DNA of 64,000 nt from Bacteroides mediterraneensis (GCF_025993685.1 NZ_DAJPEN010000001.1:3658001-3722000), one strand, 5' to 3'. Positions 8,423 through 17,542 are shown, counted from the first letter of the stretch. Translations and numbers: made by a program. Notes: generated from the sequence alone by a model not told the origin.

Positions 8423-9028
8423 TTATTTAGAGTACAATTCAACGATCAAGTGTTCTTTAATGTTTTCAGGAATGTCTGCTCTTTCAGGCACATGCAACAA
8501 CTTACCAGTCTTTGAGTTTTCATCCCATTCCAACCAAGGATATTTGCTGTGATTAAATCCGGCCAATGAATTAGCAATAACTTCCAAAGACTTAGATTTT
8601 TCACGAACACCTACCAGCTGACCCGGTTTTACAGAGAAAGAAGGAATATTAACCACCTTACCATCTACTGTAATGTGCTTGTGACCAACAAGCTGACGAG
8701 CGGCAGCACGAGTCGGTGCGATACCCAAACGGAACACTACGTTATCCAGACGACATTCAAGGCTCTGCAGCAAGATTTCACCTGTAATACCGTTCATACC
8801 TGCTGCTTTCTCAAACATATTACGGAATTGTTTCTCCAACACTCCGTAAGTATACTTAGCTTTCTGCTTTTCAGCCAACATGACACCGTATTCAGAAGTT
8901 TTTCTGCGACGATTGTTACCATGTTGTCCAGGAGGATAGTTTTTCTTAGACAAAACTTTATCTGCTCCAAAGATTGCTTCACCGAATTTACGTGCAATTC
9001 TAGTTTTTGGTCCAGTATATCTAGCCAT
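8423..9028 (-). CDS. rpsD: 30S ribosomal protein S4
   Basis: The 201-residue S4, a primary 16S rRNA binder needed for early 30S assembly and a translational autoregulator of alpha operons in enterobacteria. The N-terminus (ARYTGPKTRIARKFGE) has no CxxC pairs, so this is the zinc-free form. The S4 RNA-binding domain is visible from LECRLDNVVFRLG through VGHKHITVDGKVV. It lies 117 bases downstream of rpsK, the longest gap in the alpha part of the cluster; I found no clear regulatory fold there. Confidence 0.97.
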   Translation of the reverse strand: MARYTGPKTRIARKFGEAIFGADKVLSKKNYPPGQHGNNRRRKTSEYGVMLAEKQKAKYTYGVLEKQFRNMFEKAAGMNGITGEILLQSLECRLDNVVFRLGIAPTRAAARQLVGHKHITVDGKVVNIPSFSVKPGQLVGVREKSKSLEVIANSLAGFNHSKYPWLEWDENSKTGKLLHVPERADIPENIKEHLIVELYSK

Positions 9029-9145
9029 TTTCTTTCTTAATTTAATTGTTATTCATGAACTCAATTTGTTGCAGCCGCGATTACAGAAAGGAATTGCAAT
9101 CCATTATTTAACAAAATCAAGTTACATCTAAATTGGTTATCTTTA

Positions 9146-9535
9146 TTATACTCTTCTTCTTTTCGGAGGACGACAACCGTTATGAGGCAATGGAGTTACA
9201 TCAATAATTTCAGTAACTTCAATTCCAGCTCCGTGTACAGTTCTGATAGCAGACTCACGTCCGTTTCCAGGACCCTTTACATAAGCTTTTACCTTTCTCA
9301 GGCCAAGATCGTATGCCACCTTTGCACAATCTTGGGCAGCCATCTGAGCTGCATAAGGAGTGTTCTTCTTAGAACCTCTAAATCCCATCTTACCTGCAGA
9401 AGACCATGCAATAATCTGGCCTTCGCTGTTTGCCAAAGAAACGATAATGTTATTGAATGAAGAATGAACGTGCAACTGTCCATTAGCATCAACCTTGACA
9501 TTTCTTTTTTTAGCTGCGACTGTTTTTTTTGCCAT
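9146..9535 (-). CDS. rpsK: 30S ribosomal protein S11
   Basis: 129-residue S11, located on the 30S platform next to the E-site codon. The conserved core is complete: HVHSSFNNIIVSLA, then AQMAAQDCAKVA, and the C-terminal DVTPLPHNGCRPPKRRRV, which is almost invariant in bacteria. It starts 8 bases after the rpsM stop. Confidence 0.98.
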   Translation of the reverse strand: MAKKTVAAKKRNVKVDANGQLHVHSSFNNIIVSLANSEGQIIAWSSAGKMGFRGSKKNTPYAAQMAAQDCAKVAYDLGLRKVKAYVKGPGNGRESAIRTVHGAGIEVTEIIDVTPLPHNGCRPPKRRRV

Positions 9536-9543
9536 ATTAACAA

Positions 9544-9924
9544 TTATTTAGTAGCTTTTTTCTTATTTGCAACTGTTTTCTTTCTTCCCTTACGTGTACG
9601 AGCATTGTTTTTTGTGCTCTGACCTCTTACGGGCAGACCCAAGCGGTGACGAACACCACGGTAGCAACCAATATCCATTAATCGCTTAATGTTCAACTGG
9701 ATTTCAGAACGAAGATCACCTTCCACCTTGTATTCAGCACCAATGATTTCACGAATCTTAGCAGCCTGATCATCAGTCCAATCCTTAACTTTCAGGTCCC
9801 GATCTACGCCTGCTTTATCCAAAATTTTTGCTGAACTACTGCGTCCGATACCATATACGTATGTCAACGCAATCTCACCTCTTTTATTCTGAGGCAAATC
9901 TACACCAACTATTCTTATAGCCAT
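9544..9924 (-). CDS. rpsM: 30S ribosomal protein S13
   Basis: 126-residue S13 of the 30S head, which contacts the 50S subunit and P-site tRNA. The N-terminus AIRIVGVDLPQNKRGEIALTYVYGIG and the late RGVRHRLGLPVRGQSTKNNARTRKG are family signatures, with a Lys-rich tail. It follows rpmJ by 33 bases, as in other alpha operons. Confidence 0.98.
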   Translation of the reverse strand: MAIRIVGVDLPQNKRGEIALTYVYGIGRSSSAKILDKAGVDRDLKVKDWTDDQAAKIREIIGAEYKVEGDLRSEIQLNIKRLMDIGCYRGVRHRLGLPVRGQSTKNNARTRKGRKKTVANKKKATK

Positions 9925-9957
9925 ATACTAAATTATTTTTTTTGCAAAAATAATAAA

Positions 9958-10074
9958 TTATCCTTGACGTTGTTTATACTTAGGATTTTTCTTGTTAATA
10001 ACATACAAACGGCCATTACGTCTAACGATTTTGCATTCCGGCGTACGTTTCTTTAATGATGCTCTTACTTTCAT
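9958..10074 (-). CDS. rpmJ: 50S ribosomal protein L36
   Basis: A 38-residue protein too short for standard ORF cut-offs, read on the minus strand from ATG at 10074 to TAA at 9958. It begins MKVRASLKKRTPECKIVRR and ends NPKYKQRQG, typical of L36. The zinc-binding Cys/His set is reduced to a single cysteine, so this is the zinc-free form. It lies 15 bases after infA and before rpsM. Confidence 0.95.
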   Translation of the reverse strand: MKVRASLKKRTPECKIVRRNGRLYVINKKNPKYKQRQG

Positions 10075-10089
10075 ATCTTATATTTTCTT

Positions 10090-10308
10090 TTATTTGTATC
10101 TAAAAACGATTCTTCCTTTAGATAAGTCATAAGGAGACATCTCGACTCTTACCTTATCTCCGGGTAATATTTTAATGTAATGCATTCTCATTTTGCCAGA
10201 AATATGAGCTGTAATCTCATGTCCGTTTTCTAGCTCTACACGAAACATTGCATTCGACAATGCTTCAACGATAACTCCATCTTGTTCTATTGCGGATTGC
10301 TTTGCCAT
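10090..10308 (-). CDS. infA: Translation initiation factor IF-1
   Basis: 72-residue IF-1, an OB-fold protein that occupies the A site during initiation. IEQDGVIVEALSNAMFRVELENGHE and ISGKMRMHYIKILPGDKVRVEMSPYD are characteristic. It follows map by a single base and precedes rpmJ. Confidence 0.98.
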   Translation of the reverse strand: MAKQSAIEQDGVIVEALSNAMFRVELENGHEITAHISGKMRMHYIKILPGDKVRVEMSPYDLSKGRIVFRYK

Positions 10309-10309
10309 A

Positions 10310-11107
10310 TTAAATTGCTTTATCTCCTAAAACTTGTTCTATAAATTCAAATGATGATAATATATCAGCTTTTCCTAGTCCGACCGCTACTGTATGTTCG
10401 AAGTGAGCTGCACACTTCCGGTCTCTTGTACGAATCGTCCATCGGTCGTCTTCCATCACAATTTGCCGATTACCTAACGTAATCATCGGCTCGATTGCAA
10501 TACACATTCCTTTTTTCAGCAATGTACCTGTACCACGACGTCCGTAATTTGGAACTGGAGGATCTTCATGCATTTCTTTCCCAATACCATGCCCCACAAA
10601 CTCACGAACCACACCATAAGATTGTGCTTCACAATGTTGTTGAATCGCATAGCCTATATCTCCAAGTCTCTTCCCATGAACAGCATTTTCAATACCTTTA
10701 TAAAGAGATTCTTTCGTGACCTTCAATAATTTCACAATCTCCGGATCTACTTCCCCTACACAAAATGTATAAGCAGAATCTCCACAAAAGCCATTCATAA
10801 AAGTACCACAGTCAACCGAAACGATATCACCATCTTTCAAAGGTATATCATTGGGAATTCCATGCACAACCTGTTCATTCACCGAAGTACAAAGTGTACC
10901 AGGAAAAGGAGAACCATAAGGATTAGGGAATCCTTTAAAAGTTGGAATTGCCCCATGATCGCGAATGAACTCTTCTGCCACTTTATCCAACTGCTTCGTC
11001 GTAACTCCAGGCTTTATCATTTTAGCCACTTCAGCCAGAGTCCTCCCTACCAGGAGATTACTCTGACGAAGCAACTCTATTTCATCATCTGTCTTTAGAA
11101 ATATCAT
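10310..11107 (-). CDS. map: Methionine aminopeptidase, type I
   Basis: An M24A metallopeptidase that removes the initiator methionine from nascent proteins. GDIVSVDCGTFMNGFCGD, REFVGHGIGKEMHEDP, and IAIEPMITLG carry the Asp, His and Glu metal ligands of the family. I choose ATG at 11107 (product MIFLKTDDEIELL, 265 residues), because the only longer reading begins at TTG and adds three residues. It lies between secY and infA, the usual arrangement in Bacteroidota and many Gram-positives. Confidence 0.97.
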   Translation of the reverse strand: MIFLKTDDEIELLRQSNLLVGRTLAEVAKMIKPGVTTKQLDKVAEEFIRDHGAIPTFKGFPNPYGSPFPGTLCTSVNEQVVHGIPNDIPLKDGDIVSVDCGTFMNGFCGDSAYTFCVGEVDPEIVKLLKVTKESLYKGIENAVHGKRLGDIGYAIQQHCEAQSYGVVREFVGHGIGKEMHEDPPVPNYGRRGTGTLLKKGMCIAIEPMITLGNRQIVMEDDRWTIRTRDRKCAAHFEHTVAVGLGKADILSSFEFIEQVLGDKAI

Positions 11108-11124
11108 TCGAGACAAGTATTTTT

Positions 11125-12471
11125 TTAATAAGCAGCCACATTACCAGACCGTCCTTTAATTCTACCAGAACTCAACAATCCATCATAATGGCGCATCAAC
11201 AAATGACTTTCAACTTGCTGCAAGGTATCCAAGACCACACCTACAAGAATCAGCAACGATGTACCACCAAAGAACTGTGCAAATTCAGCTTGAACGCCAA
11301 AAAGACCGGCAAATGCAGGCAAAATAGCAATAATAGCCAAGAATATAGAACCCGGCAGAGTAATACGGGACATGATTACATCCAAATATTCTGCTGTATT
11401 CTTACCCGGCTTTATTCCCGGAATAAAACCGTTATTTCTCTTCATATCTTCTGCCATCTGAGTGGTATTGATGGTTATTGCAGTATAAAAATAAGTGAAA
11501 AGAATAATCAATACCGCAAAGATAAGGTTATACCAAAAACCTGTATGATCAATTAAAGCACGGGCAATGCCACTCGCATTGTCAATGTTAGAATATCCAA
11601 CAATTGTAATCGGAATAAACATGATAGCCTGAGCAAAAATGATAGGCATCACATTAGCCGCATTCACTTTCAAAGGGATATACTGTCTAGCACCGCCATA
11701 TTGCTTATTGCCCACAATACGCTTCGCATATTGTACAGGTACTTTACGTACACCTTGTACCAACAAGATAGCAGCAGCTATCACTGCCAGCAAACATACC
11801 AGTTCAATCAAGAACATAATAATACCACCTGCACCCGGAGAAGCGAGTCGTGAAACGAACTCACCCGAGAAAGACTGAGGAAGACGTGCAATAATACCCA
11901 CCATAATAATCAATGAGATACCATTACCAATTCCCTTATCAGTAATTCTTTCCCCAAGCCACAGGATAAACATACTACCTGCTGCCAGAATGATAGTTGA
12001 AGTAATAATAAAGAAAGTCCAATCTAATGAAGCATTAAGGGCAGGCCCTGCCTGCATTTTCAAGTTGATCAGATAAGATGGAGCTTGGAAAATCAAAATA
12101 ATGATTGTCAGGATACGAGTATACTGATTAATCTTTCGACGACCGCTTTCACCCTCACGCTGCAGTTTCTGGAAATAAGGTACAGCTATTGCCAACAACT
12201 GAATCACAATGGATGCAGAGATATACGGCATGATTCCAAGTGCAAAGATAGATGCGTTTGAAAAAGCACCACCAGAAAACATATTCAACAAGGCAAGAAG
12301 ACCTTCACTCGTCTGTTCATGCAATTTAGACAACATGTCAGGATTAATACCTGGCAATACGATATAAGAACCGAATCGATAAATTGCAACAAACAATATA
12401 GTAATGAGGATCCGTTTTCTCAGATCCTCAATATTCCATATATTCTTTAATGTTTCAATAGATTTTATCAT
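11125..12471 (-). CDS. secY: Preprotein translocase subunit SecY
   Basis: 448-residue channel subunit of the Sec translocon in the cytoplasmic membrane. About ten hydrophobic segments are visible. The plug and early region (LPGINPD, LLALLNMFSGGAFSNASIFALGIMPYI) and the cytoplasmic loop PVQYAKRIVG are family hallmarks. It follows rplO by 4 bases, as in spc operons, and precedes map. Confidence 0.98.
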   Translation of the reverse strand: MIKSIETLKNIWNIEDLRKRILITILFVAIYRFGSYIVLPGINPDMLSKLHEQTSEGLLALLNMFSGGAFSNASIFALGIMPYISASIVIQLLAIAVPYFQKLQREGESGRRKINQYTRILTIIILIFQAPSYLINLKMQAGPALNASLDWTFFIITSTIILAAGSMFILWLGERITDKGIGNGISLIIMVGIIARLPQSFSGEFVSRLASPGAGGIIMFLIELVCLLAVIAAAILLVQGVRKVPVQYAKRIVGNKQYGGARQYIPLKVNAANVMPIIFAQAIMFIPITIVGYSNIDNASGIARALIDHTGFWYNLIFAVLIILFTYFYTAITINTTQMAEDMKRNNGFIPGIKPGKNTAEYLDVIMSRITLPGSIFLAIIAILPAFAGLFGVQAEFAQFFGGTSLLILVGVVLDTLQQVESHLLMRHYDGLLSSGRIKGRSGNVAAY

Positions 12472-12475
12472 TGAA

Positions 12476-12922
12476 TCAGAGTTTTACTGCATTACCACCA
12501 ACGGCTTCGATTGCAGCTACCGCGCTCTTAGAAAAAGCATTTGCTTCTACATCAAGCTTAGTAGTTAAACTACCGTTACCAAGAACTTTCACTAATTGAT
12601 TAGAAGAAACGAAACCAGCTTCAATCAAATCATTAATGCCAACCTTAGACAGATTCTTGGCTTCAGCCAATTTCTGAATAGTGTCAAGATTAATTGCTTT
12701 GTATTCTACACGGTTAATATTCTTAAAACCAAATTTTGGAACACGACGTTGAAGCGGCATCTGACCACCTTCGAAACCAATCTTCTTTGAATAGCCAGAT
12801 CTTGATTTTGCTCCTTTATGTCCTCTTGTAGAAGTACCGCCTAAACCTGAACCAGCACCACGACCAACTCTTTTTCTAGTTTTGACAGAACCTTCTGCAG
12901 GACGTAAATTATTTAACTTCAT
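12476..12922 (-). CDS. rplO: 50S ribosomal protein L15
   Basis: 148-residue L15, a late-assembly protein of the large subunit. The glycine- and arginine-rich start NLRPAEGSVKTRKRVGRGAGSG and SRSGYSKKIGFEGGQMPLQRR are typical. It lies between rpmD and secY, with 30 bases to the rpmD stop. Confidence 0.98.
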   Translation of the reverse strand: MKLNNLRPAEGSVKTRKRVGRGAGSGLGGTSTRGHKGAKSRSGYSKKIGFEGGQMPLQRRVPKFGFKNINRVEYKAINLDTIQKLAEAKNLSKVGINDLIEAGFVSSNQLVKVLGNGSLTTKLDVEANAFSKSAVAAIEAVGGNAVKL

Positions 12923-12952
12923 ATTGTAAGATCCTTTATTGTTAACAATATA

Positions 12953-13129
12953 TTACTTAACGATTGCAACCAGGTGTTTAACCTTTTCAATCATACCCAG
13001 AATTGAAGGAGTCTCTTCGTGTTCAACTACACGATTCAATTTATGGAGACCAAGCGCATCCAATGTTCTTTTCTGATCAGCCGGAGCACCAATTCTACTT
13101 TTTACTTGTTTAATCTTAATAGTTGCCAT
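12953..13129 (-). CDS. rpmD: 50S ribosomal protein L30
   Basis: A 58-residue gene just under usual ORF length limits, read from ATG at 13129 to TAA at 12953. The product starts MATIKIKQVKSRIG and contains RTLDALGLHKLNRVVEHEETP, ending HLVAIVK, an ordinary L30. It starts 11 bases after the rpsE stop and precedes rplO, the standard spc order. Confidence 0.96.
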   Translation of the reverse strand: MATIKIKQVKSRIGAPADQKRTLDALGLHKLNRVVEHEETPSILGMIEKVKHLVAIVK

Positions 13130-13140
13130 AAATTTCCTCC

Positions 13141-13656
13141 TTATCCTCTAAATACTTTATCCAAACTTACACCTCTGTTCTGAGCTACCATGCGAGCATC
13201 TCTCATTTCACCCAAAGCCAAGATAGTAGCTTTTACCAGATTGTGAGGATTTGATGAACCCTTAGACTTAGCTAAGACATCAGTAACACCAACACTCTCC
13301 AAAACGGCACGCATTGCACCACCAGCTACCACACCTGTACCAGTCGAAGCAGGCTTGATAAATACTTCAGCACCGCCAAACTTAGCAGACTGTTCGTGAG
13401 GAACAGTACCTTTCAATACCGGAACACGAGTCAGATTCTTCTTAGCAGCTTCAACACCTTTTGCAATTGCAGCTGTAACTTCACCTGCTTTACCAAGGCC
13501 CCAACCAATAATACCGTCTTCGTTACCAACCACCACAATAGCAGAGAAGCTAAAAGTTCTACCACCTTTTGTAACCTTAGTAACACGGTTGATTGCAACC
13601 AGTCTATCTTTTAATTCTATATCGTTAGTGATCTTAACTCTATTATTAACTGCCAT
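13141..13656 (-). CDS. rpsE: 30S ribosomal protein S5
   Basis: 171-residue S5, important for translational accuracy and mRNA unwinding. The double-stranded RNA-binding-like N-domain (LVAINRVTKVTKGGRTFSFSA, VVVGNEDGIIGWGLGKAGEV) and C-domain (GAMRAVLESVGVTDVLAKSKGS) are complete. Start 6 bases after the rplR stop. Confidence 0.98.
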   Translation of the reverse strand: MAVNNRVKITNDIELKDRLVAINRVTKVTKGGRTFSFSAIVVVGNEDGIIGWGLGKAGEVTAAIAKGVEAAKKNLTRVPVLKGTVPHEQSAKFGGAEVFIKPASTGTGVVAGGAMRAVLESVGVTDVLAKSKGSSNPHNLVKATILALGEMRDARMVAQNRGVSLDKVFRG

Positions 13657-13662
13657 AATTCA

Positions 13663-14004
13663 TTAAAATTTAAGTCCACCGTTACGAGCAGCATCAGCTA
13701 CTTCTTTTACTCTCCCATGATACAAGTAACCATTACGGTCGAATACGACAGTCGTAATACCAGCTTCCTGAGCTTTCTTTGCAATCAGCTCACCAACCTT
13801 TGCAGCCTGTTCCTTTTTCGGCATAGCTTCCATGCCCAAAGAAGAAGCAGCTACCAATGTCTTACCACTTAAATCGTCGATAACCTGAACATAAATCTGC
13901 TTGTTACTTCTAAACACACTCATACGCGGACGTTCAGCAGTACCTGAAATCTTGTTGCGTACTCTATATTTAATCTTAATGCGTCTTTCTATTTTTGTTG
14001 TCAT
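13663..14004 (-). CDS. rplR: 50S ribosomal protein L18
   Basis: 113-residue L18, which binds 5S rRNA with L5. The family signature RPRMSVFRSNKQIYVQVIDD near residue 25 and the C-terminal FDRNGYLYHGRVKEVADAARNGGLKF are present. It follows rplF by 21 bases. Confidence 0.98.
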   Translation of the reverse strand: MTTKIERRIKIKYRVRNKISGTAERPRMSVFRSNKQIYVQVIDDLSGKTLVAASSLGMEAMPKKEQAAKVGELIAKKAQEAGITTVVFDRNGYLYHGRVKEVADAARNGGLKF

Positions 14005-14025
14005 AATTGTACGATTTTATGTGAA

Positions 14026-14595
14026 TTATTTAGCGCCAGCTGACTTACCAGACTTTCTACGAATTTCTTCACCAACAAACTTAATACCTTTTCCTTTATA
14101 AGGTTCAGGCTTACGGAAAGAACGTATTTTTGAACAAACCTGACCAAGCAGCTGTTTGTCACAAGATTCCAATATGATAAGAGGGTTCTTATTTCTTTCA
14201 GATTTAGTTTCCACCTTGATTTCAGGAGGCAACTGCATAAAAATATTATGCGTATAACCTAAAGCGAAATCAATGATATTACCGTTATTAGAAGCACGGT
14301 AACCTACACCGACCAGCTCTAATTCTTTCTTATAACCTTCAGAAACACCTACAACCATGTTGTGGATCAATGCACGATACAAACCATGGAATGCATGACG
14401 CTGTTTCAGGTTATCAAGCATCGCATCTTCATTTTCTTTCAACACCACGTGTCCGTCTGCAATTTCTACGCTGATAGCAGGATTTACAAACTGACTCAAC
14501 TCACCTTTAGGTCCTTTTACATTTACTACATTATCCTTCAGAGTAACTGTTACTCCAGCAGGGATACTAATGGGTAATTTACCAATTCTTGACAT
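14026..14595 (-). CDS. rplF: 50S ribosomal protein L6
   Basis: 189-residue L6, near the sarcin-ricin loop and factor-binding site. MSRIGKLPISIPAGVTV and the C-terminal EPYKGKGIKFVGEEIRRKSGKSAG match the family. Two tandem L6 folds are implied by normal length. It follows rpsH by 17 bases. Confidence 0.98.
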   Translation of the reverse strand: MSRIGKLPISIPAGVTVTLKDNVVNVKGPKGELSQFVNPAISVEIADGHVVLKENEDAMLDNLKQRHAFHGLYRALIHNMVVGVSEGYKKELELVGVGYRASNNGNIIDFALGYTHNIFMQLPPEIKVETKSERNKNPLIILESCDKQLLGQVCSKIRSFRKPEPYKGKGIKFVGEEIRRKSGKSAGAK

Positions 14596-14612
14596 TGCTT
14601 ATCCTCCTAACA

Positions 14613-15008
14613 TTAATATACATAGCAAAGAACTTCACCGCCAATCTTCAGCTCAGCAGCTTCCTTGTCTGTCATAACACCTTTGGAAGTAGATATAATA
14701 GCAATACCTAATCCATTAATAACTCTCGGCATGTCTTTGTAACCGGTATACTTACGCATACCCGGAGTAGATACTCTTTCAAGCTTCTTGATTGCGTTAA
14801 CCTTGTTAACTGCATCATACTTCAAAGCCACCTTGATAGTACCCTGAGGACCATCTTCAACAAACTTGTAGTTCAGGATGTACCCTTTGTCGAAAAGGAT
14901 CTTTGTAATCTCCTTTTTCAAGTTTGAAGCAGGCACTTCCACCACTCTGTGCTTAGCACTAATTGCATTTCTCAATCTAGTGAGATAATCTGCGATAGGA
15001 TCTGTCAT
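14613..15008 (-). CDS. rpsH: 30S ribosomal protein S8
   Basis: 131-residue S8, a primary 16S rRNA binder and, in E. coli, the spc operon repressor. DPIADYLTRLRNAISAKHRVVEVPAS and the end GIAIISTSKGVMTDKEA, GGEVLCYVY are characteristic. It starts 58 bases after rpsN; I see no obvious S8-site mimic in that gap. Confidence 0.98.
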   Translation of the reverse strand: MTDPIADYLTRLRNAISAKHRVVEVPASNLKKEITKILFDKGYILNYKFVEDGPQGTIKVALKYDAVNKVNAIKKLERVSTPGMRKYTGYKDMPRVINGLGIAIISTSKGVMTDKEAAELKIGGEVLCYVY

Positions 15009-15066
15009 AAAAACTAATTGTTAAATTAATCAGGACTACCCTGACAATATTTAATAAAAAAATTAT

Positions 15067-15366
15067 TTACCAGCTTGCTTTCTTAACGCCAGGAATCAAA
15101 CCGTTTGAAGCCATTTCACGGAACTGAATACGTGAAATACCGAACTGACGGATATATCCTTTTGGACGTCCAGTCAACTTACAACGGTTGTGTAAACGAA
15201 TAGGATTAGCGTTCTTAGGCAGAGCCTGCAGCTTCTGAGCAGCCTCAAAAGCTTCAGCAGGATCACCAGAATTTACAATCTTCTTCAACGCAGCACGCTT
15301 CTCAGCATATTTAGCAACAAGTTTAGCTCTTCTTACTTCACGAGCTTTCATTGATTCTTTTGCCAT
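15067..15366 (-). CDS. rpsN: 30S ribosomal protein S14, zinc-free long form
   Basis: 99-residue S14. The end RLHNRCKLTGRPKGYIRQFGISR and FREMASNGLIPGVKKASW is invariant-like. The protein is the long type without CxxC zinc ligands. It lies between rplE and rpsH with 6 bases to rplE. Confidence 0.98.
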   Translation of the reverse strand: MAKESMKAREVRRAKLVAKYAEKRAALKKIVNSGDPAEAFEAAQKLQALPKNANPIRLHNRCKLTGRPKGYIRQFGISRIQFREMASNGLIPGVKKASW

Positions 15367-15372
15367 AACTTA

Positions 15373-15930
15373 TCAATCTTTTTTAGCGTTTTTAAACGGT
15401 AATCCGAATTCCTTCAACAAAGCATAACCTTCTTCGTCAGTCTGGGCAGAAGTTACGAAAGTAATGTTCATACCCAAAATCTTGGTAATGCTGTCAATGT
15501 TGATTTCAGGGAAAATAATCTGTTCCTGAATACCCAGTGTATAGTTACCTCTTCCGTCGAACTTGCTTTCAATACCCTTAAAGTCACGGATACGCGGCAA
15601 AGCCACACGAACCAATTTTTCAAGGAACTCATACATTCTTTCACGACGCAATGTTACCATCACACCGATTGGCATTTTCTTACGCAATTTAAAGTTTGCG
15701 ATATCTTTACGAGAAACAGTTGCTACAGCTTTCTGTCCTGTAATAGCAGTCAATTCATTGATTGCTACATCAATGATTTTCTTGTCAGCAACCGCCATAC
15801 CCAAACCTTGATTGATAACAATCTTCTTAAGTACAGGGATTTGCATAGATGAAGAATACTGGAATTGATTCTTCAAAGCAGGAGCAATGCGCTCTGCATA
15901 TTCTTTCTTAAGGCTAGCAGTATTACTCAT
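15373..15930 (-). CDS. rplE: 50S ribosomal protein L5
   Basis: 185-residue L5, part of the 5S rRNA complex and of the contact with P-site tRNA. IPVLKKIVINQGLG, RKMPIGVMVTLRRERMYEFL and IQEQIIFPEI are family motifs. Its start overlaps the last base of the rplX stop at 15930, which suggests translational coupling. Confidence 0.98.
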   Translation of the reverse strand: MSNTASLKKEYAERIAPALKNQFQYSSSMQIPVLKKIVINQGLGMAVADKKIIDVAINELTAITGQKAVATVSRKDIANFKLRKKMPIGVMVTLRRERMYEFLEKLVRVALPRIRDFKGIESKFDGRGNYTLGIQEQIIFPEINIDSITKILGMNITFVTSAQTDEEGYALLKEFGLPFKNAKKD

Positions 15931-16253
15931 TATTTAATCTCCTCTCCTGATTTTTTAGCATAACGAACAAATGTTCTTCCATCAGAACTTTCTCTTCTAC
16001 CTACACGAGTCGGTTTTCCTGTTTTCGGATCTACCGGATTCAGGTTAGAGATGTGAATAGGAGCTTCCTGCTTCACAATACCACCCTGAGGATTCTTTGC
16101 ATTCGGTTTGGTACTCTTAGATACCATGTTGATACCTTCTACCACTGCACGTCCTTCTTTAACAAGAACCTTCAACACGCGGCCAGTTTTACCCTTGTCT
16201 TCGCCAGAGTTTACGTAAACTGTATCGCCTTTTTTAATATGTAATTTACTCAT
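15930..16253 (-). CDS. rplX: 50S ribosomal protein L24
   Basis: 107-residue L24, an assembly initiator of the large subunit. A KOW motif is visible near the start (KGDTVYVNSGEDKGKTGRVLKV). The late region carries PTRVGRRESSDGRTFVRYAKKSGE. It overlaps rplE by one base. Confidence 0.98.
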   Translation of the reverse strand: MSKLHIKKGDTVYVNSGEDKGKTGRVLKVLVKEGRAVVEGINMVSKSTKPNAKNPQGGIVKQEAPIHISNLNPVDPKTGKPTRVGRRESSDGRTFVRYAKKSGEEIK

Positions 16254-16273
16254 TACTTAACTCTTTTACAAAA

Positions 16274-16639
16274 TTAAAGTACTTCAGGTGCAAGTGAAAC
16301 CACTTTCATGTTTGCATTACGCAACTCTCTCGCAACCGGGCCAAAAATACGACTTCCTCTAATTTCACCTGCGTTGTTCAACAACACGCAAGCATTGTCA
16401 TCAAAACGAATGTAAGAACCATCAGCACGACGGATTTCTTTCTTTGTACGTACAATCAAGGCCTTTGAGACTGCACCTTTTTTAATATCACTTGAGGGGA
16501 TAACACTCTTTATTGAAACTACAATAACATCCCCAACAGAGGCATAACGTCTCTTTGTACCGCCTAATACGCGGATACAAAGAGCTTCTTTTGCGCCACT
16601 GTTGTCACATACTGTAAGTCTGGATTCTGCTTGTATCAT
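16274..16639 (-). CDS. rplN: 50S ribosomal protein L14
   Basis: 121-residue L14. MIQAESRLTVCDNSGAKE and IFGPVARELRNANMKVVSLAPEVL are textbook L14 ends. It follows rpsQ by 2 bases, as in other spc operons. Confidence 0.98.
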   Translation of the reverse strand: MIQAESRLTVCDNSGAKEALCIRVLGGTKRRYASVGDVIVVSIKSVIPSSDIKKGAVSKALIVRTKKEIRRADGSYIRFDDNACVLLNNAGEIRGSRIFGPVARELRNANMKVVSLAPEVL

Positions 16640-16641
16640 AA

Positions 16642-16899
16642 TTACTTAGCTCTTTCAATAATTTCAATCAATCTCCATCTCTTAGTTTTACTCAAAGGAC
16701 GAGTTTCCATGATGCGAACAGTATCGCCAACCTGGCATTCATTCTTTTCGTCATGAGCATGGTATTTTTTCGTTTTAGACACGAATTTACCATAAATAGG
16801 GTGTTTTTCCTTAAACTTAGCCGCAACAGTAATGGTCTTGTCCATTTTATTGCTAACTACAACACCAGTTCTTTCTTTTCTTAAATTTCTAGCTTCCAT
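16642..16899 (-). CDS. rpsQ: 30S ribosomal protein S17
   Basis: S17, an OB-fold 16S rRNA-binding protein. RKERTGVVVSNKMDKTITV and HDEKNECQVGDTVRIMETRPLSKTKRWRL are typical. I choose ATG at 16899 (MEARNLRK, 85 residues) because that is where homologues normally begin. An in-frame ATG at 16908, directly behind the rpmC stop, would add MVL and cannot be excluded. Confidence 0.96.
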   Translation of the reverse strand: MEARNLRKERTGVVVSNKMDKTITVAAKFKEKHPIYGKFVSKTKKYHAHDEKNECQVGDTVRIMETRPLSKTKRWRLIEIIERAK

Positions 16900-16910
16900 G
16901 AGGACCATTA

Positions 16911-17105
16911 TTATTTGTTAAGTTCTCTCTGACGCAATTCTGCTTTCATACGCGCAATTGTTCTGCGTAATTTCTTGATCTGTGCAGGATTTTCCAGCGG
17001 AGAGATCGAATGATTCAAAACCATTTGATTGTAATTGGCAACTTCAGTCTGAATTCTTTCTGCCAATTCGTTGGTAGCTATTTCTCTAATTTCTGCAATC
17101 TTCAT
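16911..17105 (-). CDS. rpmC: 50S ribosomal protein L29
   Basis: 64-residue helical protein at the tunnel exit. MKIAEIREIATNELAERI and the C-terminal NPAQIKKLRRTIARMKAEL match L29. It lies 5 bases after rplP and just before rpsQ. Confidence 0.97.
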   Translation of the reverse strand: MKIAEIREIATNELAERIQTEVANYNQMVLNHSISPLENPAQIKKLRRTIARMKAELRQRELNK

Positions 17106-17110
17106 ATCAA

Positions 17111-17542
17111 TTAAGCATTTTGACTTGCGTCGTAATCACGTCTAACAATAAACTTAGTAGTAACAGGAAGTTTCTGTGCGGCGAGGCGCAAAGCTTCTTT
17201 AGCTACTTCAAAAGAAACACCTTCAACTTCGATCAAAATACGACCCGGAGTTACAGGAGCCACGAAACCTTCCGGATTACCTTTACCTTTACCCATACGT
17301 ACATCAGCTGGCTTACGAGTAATAGGTTTATCCGGGAAAATGCGGATCCAAATCTGACCCTGACGCTGCATATATCTTGTTACAGCAATACGAGCTGCTT
17401 CAATCTGACGACCAGTAATCCACTTAGTCTGAAGAGATTTGATACCAAAAGTACCAAAAGCCAACTGATGACCTCTCTGGGCGTTACCTTTAGCGCTACC
17501 TTTCTGCTGTCTTCTGAATTTTGTTTTTTTCGGTTGTAACAT
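17111..17542 (-). CDS. rplP: 50S ribosomal protein L16
   Basis: 143-residue L16, which shapes the A-site and peptidyl transferase region. MLQPKKTKFRRQQKG, then GTFGIKSLQTKWITGRQIEAAR and RMGKGKGNPEGFVAPV, are family signatures. It lies 20 bases after rpsC. Confidence 0.98.
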   Translation of the reverse strand: MLQPKKTKFRRQQKGSAKGNAQRGHQLAFGTFGIKSLQTKWITGRQIEAARIAVTRYMQRQGQIWIRIFPDKPITRKPADVRMGKGKGNPEGFVAPVTPGRILIEVEGVSFEVAKEALRLAAQKLPVTTKFIVRRDYDASQNA